A stretch of 64,000 nt of DNA from Dacryopinax spathularia (lineage: Eukaryota > Basidiomycota > Dacrymycetes > Dacrymycetales > Dacrymycetaceae). The notes under the pieces were generated by a model that was not told the origin of the DNA, searched no databases, and was given only the letters and a program-made list of their open reading frames with translations. This document shows, piece after piece, positions 56,104 through 64,000 of this stretch (position 1 is the first letter of the stretch; each line of letters opens with the position of its first letter). The translations under genes were made by a program, and so were the position numbers. The stretch spans positions 2,480,001 to 2,544,000 of the forward strand of contig JBBPFI010000003.1 in the NCBI GenBank assembly GCA_037974965.1. Direction: 5' to 3'.

Positions 56104-56836
56104 TCAGACACCATCCCTCTTGCGACGGCGCATCCCGGCCATGGCCCAGGGGTACGTCTGCTCATGATCGCAATACTGGTGCCGGTGGGTCTCGCACCCG
56201 TAGCACTGGTACACAATTCAGTTTCCGATTGTAACTCAGGGTCGATAGACTCACCGCATAGAAGGATCCAGGTACTACCGGTGCTTCACCGATGACCGCA
56301 CCCCGCCACCATTTCTTGTGGATGACCTCATCGACAGATTCCAAGCTTCCGTTGTCGAGGATGTTGGCGGCTTCGAGGTGGAAGACCGCACAGCGAAGCC
56401 AGTGTCGGGCACCTCGACCGTTGTTGGTGAAGCTGAACTGGTGAACTCCGTTGGTAATGAGGGTGTGGAGGATGTCCATGACGATGAGGTGCGGATCTTG
56501 CATGCGAAGCACCAGCCAGAAGAGCTCGCGAGGGTTCGGGGTGTTGCGACAGAGATGGGCAGGGGCCGAGTCGACCTTGACGAAGGCGAGAGGGAAAACT
56601 GAAGGAGTGACTTCGAGCCGCAAACGAACGCCGTTCGCGAGCACAAGAACAAGGAACCAGTGGTTGGGGTTGGACGGATGGGGCATGTGGGCGGCGGAGG
56701 TCGACAACGGCACATACTCAGAACAGAGGAGTATGCCGGTGCAGCCGATGTTCAGATTGCTGAAGACGAGTTGGGCAGGAGTGAACCGCATCGTCTGCCA
56801 TAGCGCTTTGACATCTTGCATGTCGATGTAGCCCAT
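56104..56836 (-). CDS. DUF7770-like protein, copy B, with Cys/His tail
   Basis: Two exons, 56836-56255 and 56205-56104; 227 residues. Same block order as copy A: N-H-W-F-L-V-L-V-L, VMDILHTLITNGVHQFSF, NGRGARHWLRCAVFHLEAANIL, KKWWRGA and VVPGSFYA. The second exon adds a tail absent from copies A and C: CYGCETHRHQYCDHEQ, a Cys/His cluster that could bind zinc, followed by a basic end (RRRKRDG). The start at 56836 is the first ATG giving the family N-terminus; an upstream in-frame ATG would add 21 residues. Function unknown. Confidence 0.65.
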
Positions 56837-58722
56837 TTTGGAGGAGATAGGACATTTTGGCGGCCGTGTCCGTATGGCCTTTATACCGTGAGATTCCATG
56901 AATGATGGTGAGAGGCTGAGTGGACGTCGATGACTTGTCTTTGCGATTGCGAGGGAGGGAGTCGAGATCAGTCACAGCTTGCTCGTACCAGCACCTTTTG
57001 GGGTGCGAGTGCAGCCCAAGGCAGCATTTTTGAAGGCCATTATTCAGCCACAGATCGAGGGTAGCCACCAGCGCCTTCCGCGGAAACGCAGCTTAACTCG
57101 TGTGAGCCTCGCGGTTCTGTGCCCGTTGCAAGCAAAAGTATGGTCGATGGCGAGCAAGACAAGACGAGCCTGGACCTCAAACGAACGCTGCGCAAGCTCC
57201 GGGATTCTGCAGTGCCATGTTCGGGATTCTGATAAAGAGCTAGTTCGCCCATTCGCCGGAGGTGAGGCTGCCAGGTAGACATCATGAGGTATGAACCTGC
57301 AAAAAGCATGGAGGAGCGCCGGTAGGAGGCTGTTCATCTTCGGCCTCACCCGTTTCTTCTGTAGTTGCCTCCGTTTACGCGTCATGGCCGCCAACATGCA
57401 ACGCGTCGAATGCCCCGCTGTCACTCGACCTCGAGTTTTCGCTTTGCCTCACCTGTAAAGGATGTTATATCCCTTGCCAGGCTGGACGCCTTTACCAGTC
57501 CCGAAGATCCGGGTTCCCGTCAGACGTGTTCTGACTTTGTCTTCGATCGCCCCTGACGAACACGTGTTCTCCAGGTTTGTCTGGATGCATCGTACAGAAC
57601 CTTCCAGGATCTTGGCAAGGCGCAGTTCTTGGATTCTAGTCGGGGTACTCCTGATGCGCTCCCGCAGCATGGACAGAATGACTTGGACACTCTCATTCTC
57701 GTAGGCAACCCGACTGGCGCGTTGTCTTCTCAAGGACGACGTACGTTCTGCTGGAGTCATGCTTCTTCCATCAACTGCGCACACGATGACCGAGGGCTCG
57801 CCGGCGGTATCTGCGCTCGTGCATCTCGGGCGAGGCCACCTTACCGTTATTCGCCCAACCCATTACCCGTTATAGGATACTCTGGCTTAGCTGAGACACC
57901 ATCGTGCGTTCTTATCACCTGCTGGGCGCTTATTGAATCGCTGGATATCAAGTTATCCACCGATGCGAGTGACCTGGCTCAAAACGAGGAAGCGCACTGG
58001 GGACACATCTTGGTCTGCTACCGTTCTTTCTCACCACTCATGGCCGAAATGCCTTTATTCCAACCAATCATGTTGAGATTCAGAATGTCGCACATCACCA
58101 TACAACCCAGAAGAGAATAAGCGCCGGAATAAATATGGCCCCGTTCTTACAATATGTAGGTGTTGCTCGGAGCCTTCGGTTGATGGGCAGTCATACCCGA
58201 AGCCGTCATGAGGAGACATTGTAGTTGTTACTGTCTTCCGCAGGCCATGGTGATGTACGTAACCAGAAACCGGTCCTTTACCTCCTCGGAGGCCTGAGGG
58301 ATGGTTCCCACAAGCTATACTAAGCTCGTTGGCGGTATAGAGCCCAGGCAAGGGGAGACGAAGCGTCCGTTCCGCGGGATTCCGCCTGCCACACCAGGAT
58401 CCGAAGTGACACATCGTCACAAGTCTCCAAGTTATCGTCTAATTTTGTTGCACCCTCATTCGTCGATTCTCTTGCAAGGACGATTATGGTGTTTTCGACT
58501 CGTTCTTATGGCTGGCGCAAATGACTGGGACAACAATGACATTGATTTACTTCGACTACGCTTCCTACCTTGTTCAGATTGTTCGACACGACAGACCGCC
58601 CCACTCCTCCAATGCAACGGAGGGGCAAACAACAGAAGAACCATGAGGAACAACGTTATCGGCACAGAAAATTGTGGCAGAGAGAATGATGACGTCTGGA
58701 GAGACTCTGGGCGGACGGGCAG
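56837..58722. other. Spacer between DUF7770-like copies B and C
   Basis: 1.9 kb with no recognised gene. Frames near 57450-57780 and 57630-58120 are open but show no motif. No further DUF7770-like block was seen on either strand. Confidence 0.4.
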
Positions 58723-59330
58723 CTAGGCCTCGGTCTCCGAATCGGGCTCTGCGAGATGTTGTCAGAAACGATAGGAAGATTCGTGAGGGAGTACACACCG
58801 TCGGGAGCGTAGAAGCTTCCATGGACAAGCTCGACAGGGGTTTCAGAGTGTTGTGAGTAGTGGGCGGAAAGCAAGGATTCGTGAATCTGGTCCCAGTCGC
58901 CTGCCTGGAGGAAGCCTTCGGTCGACAGGTCGGCCAGGGCGGTGAGGACCCACTGGCGATGACCGCGGCCCTTTGGGCCGAACTTGAAACGGTGGCGACC
59001 TTTAGCGACGAGCAGATTGATGATCCCCGAGATCGATGTTGACTTTATGATAGGGAACAACATCGTTACCCCACAGTAGGGGTTCGAGTGGGACGAGGGT
59101 CTGTCTGTCCTGCAGACGAGCATTCCTTTGCTGCTCCGAGTGCTCTTGGGGACGCAGTCGATAATAACGCCCACATCTTCTTCCGCACAAGCCACGATGT
59201 ACCATTTGTTTGGCGAGTGTTCTCCCACAAAGGGAGGAATGCCCCACAAACAGTAGACGATCAACCACCAGCATTTGAGAGGGAGTAGGGCGTGGACACC
59301 CTCGCCGTAGTGGACATCAGGAGCAACCAT
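58723..59330 (-). CDS. DUF7770-like protein, copy C
   Basis: Two exons, 59330-58799 and 58748-58723; 185 residues. Blocks: N-K-W-Y-I-V strand, ISGIINLLVAKGRHRFKFGP, KGRGHRQWVLTALADLSTEGFL, ELVHGSFYAPD. The splice joins to a short acidic end (EPDSETEA). Without splicing the frame would run on about 40 residues and lose that fit; the GTGTGT donor and CGCAG acceptor support splicing. Same orientation as copy B. Function unknown. Confidence 0.62.
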
Positions 59331-60524
59331 GTCGGAGAGACTTTCAGCGGGGAGTTAATGTGTTGGAGGCGAGAGTCAATGCGCGAGACAGAGACGGAGG
59401 CGACTTCGGTTCATGTGAACCACCCATCTTATAGCCAACGGGAACGCCCATTGTCGACAAGACCCGATCGAGCTATCTTCACAATGGGGGGGGGGGGAGA
59501 CAGACCCATTAGTTTCCGACATGTACGGCGAAGACGGGACACTCGGATTGTCGCCTGTCCTAGATTGCTGGCATAAATCCGTTCTCGTGTAGAATGGGGC
59601 CAGAAGACGGACGTGAGTGAGGGTGGGACCAGACGGTTCTTGGTAGACCCGACGAGCAAAGAACTTGTTTCCATCATCGTAGCGAAATGCGAGGTTTCCT
59701 ACAGGCTGGAAGGGTCGGCCTCATTGCAGGGAAAGATTTGTGATACTTGAAGGATGTGTTCTTGATCATGTGGGCCGACCCCTCGCCGTCGTACTGTTTA
59801 TTGCCGTAGCCTGGGCGCAACCGTTGGTCACAGGGCTTCTTTCACCCTTGATGGCACCCTCGAGCACTATGGGAGAACCCGTCCCACAGACGGAGTTCAT
59901 TCATGGCGGAAATGTTGAGCAGACCAACCAGCGGAATTAGCGGAAAGAGAGACGAGAGCTACCCAGACTCGGAGCTCGTAACCATAAGCATCGGCTCTTT
60001 CGGCGATATTCACGGGCGTCACCCAAGGAATAGTTCCGCTTCTTCACAGCCACTCCCATATCAAATCGCGATCGGGAACTTGCCGTCCGCCGTTGTCCTC
60101 TTACTCAGTGCTGGCGGTAGTAGGTTGCGGAGCGGCGTATTGTCCTCCTCGACAGACGAATGTAGGCTATCACAGTCCTGCCGCATCCATCTTGCATCGT
60201 TTCTGTCCTGCGTTCCTGCGACCTTTCTGTGGAGGGAGCAACGGACGTTCGCAGCGCTGACTCGTGCGTCCGAGAAGACGGTCGCCAACCCTGAGACACG
60301 ACGGCCCGTCCTGACGACTTCGTTCGAACATCACCCTCCTGTCGTTTTCGGAGGTTCATCGGACCAGCATCATCTGCGGACGAATCCATCTACGGAAGAT
60401 CTGCGAGACCCATGTTCCGGAAGCTCGACGCATTGACACTACCCCTGCGACTCGTGTCCGCGTTGTTTTCATGCTTGCCTTGAACTTATCTCAGCGAATT
60501 CATGTGGGTAAGGTCATCTATCAG
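59331..60524. other. Intergenic stretch, no recognised gene
   Basis: Promoter side of copy C, a 10-nt G run at about 59486-59495, and short open frames without motifs. Nothing recognised. Confidence 0.4.
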
Positions 60525-60591
60525 ATAGCATACCAAGGCTTGTACTCACGTGGGCTTATAGCCCGCGTGAGTACAAGCCTTGGTATGCTAT
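60525..60591. repeat. 67-bp near-perfect palindrome
   Basis: Arms of 33 nt around one central base, 31 of 33 positions pairing. The outer arm begins ATAGCATACCAAGGC. It would form a strong cruciform or, if transcribed, a stable hairpin. Confidence 0.85.
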
Positions 60592-60869
60592 GAGTATCCA
60601 TAATTCTGTAAAGAAAGTGTTGTATATTATAGTCTATCGAAAAAGACAACAATTGATCTTATCAACATATTATTATCGGATATTGAACTTATATTCGAAA
60701 TATTAAATCAAGCTCCCTGTGGAAATTACTTTACACAAATCACCGGATAAAGTGTCATGCAGCACACTCCTTGTTCTTCCAATCTTCCTAAGAGTTCCTC
60801 TAAGCGAACACATTTTGATGCCGACGGATCAAACTATCAATCAAGGGTTCTTTCCTATCATGAAGTCAG

Positions 60870-60958
60870 GAGAAAATTGCTCTATTGACCCCTCTGCGGA
60901 GGCGTTGTTGCTACAATGACCCCGGAGGCAGATTTTGCTAATCTAACCCCTAGGGTCC
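60870..60958 (+). repeat. Left 89-nt TIR of the MULE
   Basis: Pairs with 61354-61442 at 88 of 89 positions. The single difference is A versus G around 60930. Confidence 0.9.
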
Positions 60959-61353
60959 GGTTATGTAGCAGTGTTAAGGGGCACTTGCCCGTGTATTAGT
61001 GTAATCAAAATAGCCTATAGCATCATTACGGCTTAGAGATACTTATTTAACTAATTAAAATGGATTAGAGATGTGCCCAAACCGCTAATAAAAGGGAGAT
61101 ACCTGAGATAGTGAACTTAACATGGGGTCGTTGAGGGGTTTATTTTTAAAATATAAGTCGGGGGGCAGCACTCAGTTGTAAGATACAACATTGGGCTTAT
61201 ATCCCAACCTGAAGTCCCTGCCACAAGGTAACAACTGATTGCTTACATTTATTGGTCGGTCTATTTAGGAATATTTAGCTATTTTTGTACTTGGAGTGCC
61301 TATTTTTTGTGTATTTACTGTCGCTAATATTGGTGTTAAGATAGTTAGCACCA

Positions 61354-61442
61354 GGACCCTAGGGGTTAGATTAGCAAAATCCGCCTCCGGGGTCATTGTA
61401 GCAACAACGCCTCCGCAGAGGGGTCAATAGAGCAATTTTCTC
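61354..61442 (-). repeat. Right 89-nt TIR of the MULE
   Basis: Inverse of 60870-60958 with one mismatch. Followed at once by the 9-bp target duplication. Confidence 0.9.
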
Positions 61443-61500
61443 TGAAGTCAGTACTCTTTCGGCACGGTGCCGAAAGAGTACTGATTTCATGATAGTCTGT

Positions 61501-62152
61501 ATTCAGTAGTAGGCAGCAGAAATGAGTGATCTGAACGATATGCCAAGATCTTCCTCAGCAGAACCATGGAGACCTTTCTGCTCAGAAGATCTCCGTCCAT
61601 GTCTTCTCTTACAACGATTGGAAATGACCATTCCGACCAATGCCTCACAGAAACTGTTGACTAATTTCCTGTGGTTGCCAGGACGGGCTTGGAAAGAACT
61701 GTATCCCCGCATTGTAGCCGTAGCAACGGCGAGGGGGAACGGGATGCACGGTGCACGGTGTCGGAGTTGTCTGCAGTAGGAATCCTCGCAATGTGCTTCG
61801 GCGACCATGCGTTCGTGAGAATCAGCTGACAGTGTCCATTGCGACACCATTCGGACGGCATACAGCCTACCCAGAACAGGTCAGAAGTTTATCTTCTCAG
61901 CTTGTCACACATCAAGCCGGAGCGCACCGGTCATCCCCGCCGTTTCCGAATCTCGGTTTCATCCCCCGCTCGGTGGGAATCTGTCATTAATTGCGAACTA
62001 TGAAAATCTCGCATACTGGCCACATCAGGGGTCCCTCTCTCCCAAGAACGCAATCGGGCGCCGACCATTTCGGACACGACCCCTCCTCCCAGACCCAAAA
62101 CCCGGTCCGGCTCTCGAGTCGACGACGTGCCGCTCCAGCCTCACCCTCCTCC
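61501..62152. other. Intergenic stretch before bL33m
   Basis: An open minus-strand frame (61850-61503) has no motif. No gene recognised. The right end is the 3' flank of the bL33m gene. Confidence 0.4.
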
Positions 62153-62442
62153 TCACTTGCTTAGCTTCTTTTCGGTGAAGAGCACATGACGCTTGGCTGC
62201 GACGTGGGAGATAAGCGGCCATATGGTGCTGAACGAGATGTGAAGGCCTCACCTTTAGGGTCGTACTTGATTTGGGAGAGCTTCGCGGATGTTCGAGGAC
62301 GTGAGCGGACGTAGAAGTATCCCGTCTCCGCCGTGCTAACGAGCTTCACCAGTAACGTCCTATATACAGAGGGCATGTCAGAAAGGCAATAGATAGTACC
62401 GATAAGGATGGATGCTGCGTACCGTGCTTTTGCTTTCGCCAT
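62153..62442 (-). CDS. Mitochondrial ribosomal protein bL33m
   Basis: Three exons, 62442-62423, 62359-62253, 62196-62153; 56 residues, the usual length of bacterial-type L33. The sequence starts MAKAKAR and continues TLLVKLVSTAETGYFY, RPRTSAKLSQIKYDPK and RHVLFTEKKLSK, an L33 pattern lacking the Cys pairs of zinc-binding forms. It is part of the mitochondrial large ribosomal subunit near the E site. The start at 62442 gives the family N-terminus; an in-frame upstream ATG at 62520 would add 26 residues. Divergent from MTG1 across 295 bp. Confidence 0.9.
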
Positions 62443-62737
62443 TGCAGTATGACCAGACGGGTTGTCGAGGTCGAGGAGATGGTCGTTGGGCGCAAATGAG
62501 TGAGGGACCCTATCGGACATATTGTGCCGTCATAACTCCGTAAACGCGCTCCGTACCAAATTTGTGAGGACGACGAGCTCGAGTTGAAGGCAGCGACCGC
62601 GATATTCTCTCCACGAAAACGCCTTAGACCTGCTCTTGTTGTGCTGGAACCAACTTCGTACTGATATATTGCGCCGTGTCTACTACTACTTTTCGACGAG
62701 GTCCACCTTCCTTAGGTCGACACCGCTCGACACTCAT
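62443..62737. promoter_or_regulatory. Shared divergent promoter of bL33m and MTG1
   Basis: 295 bp between two opposite-facing start codons. Both products act in the mitochondrial large ribosomal subunit, so co-regulation is plausible. No clear TATA box was seen on either side. Confidence 0.6.
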
Positions 62738-64000
62738 ATGCCCATCCTCCATGTCCCACCATTCCCCTTCCCGCCGAGTCCGCCATCATGGTACGCCGGC
62801 CACATGGCGGCGTTCATCAACGCCCTACCAAAGATCCTGTCGAACACGTCAATAGTGCTAGAAGCACGTGATGCCCGACTGCCGTTGACTTCTGTCAACC
62901 CGGCATTCGAGCACGCTTTGCAGAGGTACTGGATGAATGCGGAACTTGAGGGGAAGGAGAGGATCATCGTGTATACGAAGAGGGATCTGGCGGACAGGAG
63001 ATACGAGGAGGTGAGTGCCAACCCTGTTCTTTCTGCTCACAATTGCTGACCTACGAGGTAGCCCTTGACGAAGGCTTTCGAGAAATACGCCGGCCAGAAA
63101 CTGCTCTTCGCGGACACTGGCAAGCCCGGCGACGTCAAAAGGATCATGTCGACTATTGCAGGTTCGTATATGCACATACACCGCTACGGCGTACTGACGC
63201 AGGCTAGGTATGGCCAAGAAGCACGAAGAAGTGCATCGTCGAGCCGAGCTTCTGGTCGTCGGCATGCCAAACGTGGGCAAATCTACACTCTTGAACGCGT
63301 TGCGCAATAGCGGCATCTCAAAGGGTATGTTTGTCTACCCATGCTCTCTTGTCAGGTACTCACTCGCATGCAGGCAAAGCTTTCCGCACGAGCGCTACAG
63401 CCGGACTCACCCGCAAGTTCACAAGCCACGTCAAGATCCACGAAGAGCCCGATATCTACGTGAGCGACACGCCGGGCGTGATGGTCCCATATCTTGGGCG
63501 AGGAACCGCAGGCTCAGAAAAGGGCATGAAGTTAGCCGTAACCGGTACGTATATGCGCTCCTTTTGTGCATGTATGCGCGCTAACTGGTTGTAGCTGGGA
63601 TTAAGGAAAACCTGTACGATCCGCAGATGCTTGCTGCATATCTTCTCCATCTCCTACCGATCACGACCAAGCTCCCATTCAGCATCCCACATCCGTATCA
63701 AGCGCTCCTTTCAGGAGACTTCAACCCGTACGAGATCCCCGCGGGCCAACAGCGTCCGCCAAATTTCCTCGAAGCGCTCGCTTCCCGACTCGGTAGGTTG
63801 GAGAAGGGCGGTATACCCGATACGGCAGCTGCGTCGGTTTGGCTGCTCGACTGGTTCCGGAAGGGCGGGGCCGGGAGGTGGACAAGTGACTTTGAAGAGC
63901 TTGGAGGGCTGGAGGGGGTTGACCAGGGAGTGCGGAGGTGGGTAGAGGGTGGGATGGGCGTTATTGGCGAGGAAGGGGGGAGTCAGAACCAGGAGAAGAA
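62738..64000 (+). CDS. MTG1: Mitochondrial ribosome-assembly GTPase MTG1 (3' end beyond window)
   Basis: Exons 62738-63010, 63062-63161, 63208-63324, 63374-63544 and 63595 to the edge. It is a circularly permuted GTPase of the YlqF/RbgA family: the G4 motif (YTKRDLAD) precedes G1 (GMPNVGKST) and G3 (DTPG), and TATAGLTRKF-like switch sequence (SATAGLTRKF) lies between. N-terminal WYAGHMAAF is the family entry motif. It assists late assembly of the mitochondrial large subunit. The C-terminal region (NLYDPQMLAAYLLHLLP) matches YlqF/Mtg1. The first ATG used is 62738; no strong presequence is visible, so an upstream start is possible. The right edge cuts the final exon. Confidence 0.92.

Larger units (their letters stand above)
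60870..61442. mobile_element. Non-autonomous Mutator-like element (MULE/MITE), 573 bp
   Basis: The TIRs are 89 nt (60870-60958 and 61354-61442) with one mismatch, and begin GAGAAAATTGC, close to the GAGATAATTGCC-type ends of Mutator elements. They are flanked by a perfect 9-bp direct repeat, TGAAGTCAG (60861-60869 and 61443-61451), the target-duplication size of the Mutator superfamily. The 395-bp interior is AT-rich and has no open frame worth calling, so it must use a transposase from elsewhere. The near-identical arms suggest a recent insertion. Confidence 0.88.
60855..61495. repeat. 59-bp palindrome split by a transposon insertion
   Basis: Left part 60855-60869 and right part 61452-61495. 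If the inserted element and one copy of its target duplication are set aside, the flanks form a 59-bp palindrome (29-nt arms, one mismatch) with ends CTATCATG/CATGATAG and centre CGGCACGGTGCCG. The palindrome is therefore older than the insertion. Confidence 0.8.
60525..61500. other. AT-rich tract with GC-rich palindromes (possible mtDNA insert)
   Basis: Base composition changes abruptly: 60595-60720 and much of 60960-61350 are strongly AT-rich, unlike the rest of the window. Two long GC-containing palindromes sit in it, a pattern seen in fungal mitochondrial spacers. No mitochondrial gene is recognisable, so a nuclear copy of mtDNA is only one explanation. The MULE described separately lies inside and supplies part of the AT-rich DNA. 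Confidence 0.4.

Noticed and set aside
1-64000. CRISPR arrays, rRNA genes, LTR elements or other retrovirus-like copies
   Set aside because: No regularly spaced repeats, no rRNA-like sequence, and no reverse transcriptase, capsid or integrase motif seen in any frame.

Overview
The window reads as nuclear DNA of a filamentous basidiomycete, most likely an Agaricomycete. Genes are split by many short introns of about 45-75 nt with GTRNGT donors. A small secreted protein carries the basidiomycete LTNAERFARGLPP signature. A DUF6593 family gene is present, and the housekeeping set (CHK1, ATG4, an OSH1-type oxysterol-binding protein, a GPR1/FUN34 acetate transporter, MTG1, a bL33m ribosomal protein, RNase Z) is fungal in layout. 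Coding DNA is GC-rich apart from one AT-rich tract near 60.5-61.5 kb. All exon maps were built by eye from splice signals and frame continuity.

Layout. 0-2.7 kb: a 14-TM-type MFS drug:H+ antiporter on the minus strand, cut by the left edge. 4.5-5.3 kb: a DUF6593 gene. 6.6-6.8 kb: a small secreted protein. 8839-12038: a 3,200-bp PIF/Harbinger DNA transposon with 11-bp terminal inverted repeats (TIRs), a 3-bp target duplication (TTC), a DDE transposase and a Myb/SANT-like partner gene. 12.6-13.7 kb: acetate transporter. 15.5 kb: a decayed SDR-like fragment. 17.1-18.4 kb: a phytanoyl-CoA dioxygenase-like enzyme. 20.0-21.0 and 29.5-30.4 kb: two fungal amidoligase paralogues in opposite orientation. 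21.6-27.3 kb: a 1,860-residue SH3+TBC protein. 31.5-33.9 kb: RNase Z. 34.5-36.6 kb: an HMG-box transcription factor. 36.6-42.0 kb: a stretch with no recognisable gene. 42.0-43.2 kb: a peroxisomal 2,4-dienoyl-CoA reductase-like SDR. 43.2-47.9 kb: an ankyrin-PH-ORD oxysterol-binding protein. 48.6-52.0 kb: ATG4. 52.9-59.4 kb: three diverged copies of a DUF7770-like family surrounding CHK1. 60.5-61.5 kb: an AT-rich tract with two near-perfect palindromes, one of them split by a 573-bp non-autonomous Mutator-like element with 89-bp TIRs and a 9-bp target duplication. 62.2-64.0 kb: mitochondrial ribosomal protein bL33m and the mitoribosome-assembly GTPase MTG1, divergent from a shared 295-bp spacer.

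The most interesting items are: (1) the apparently complete Harbinger element, packed with about 23 copies of CTGGTC/GACCAG, in which all four introns carry an inverted ACTGG/CCAGT pair; (2) the Mutator-like element sitting inside an older palindrome; (3) the DUF7770-like cluster around CHK1; (4) the amidoligase pair; (5) the head-to-head bL33m/MTG1 pair. I saw no tRNA, rRNA, CRISPR array or retrovirus-like element.
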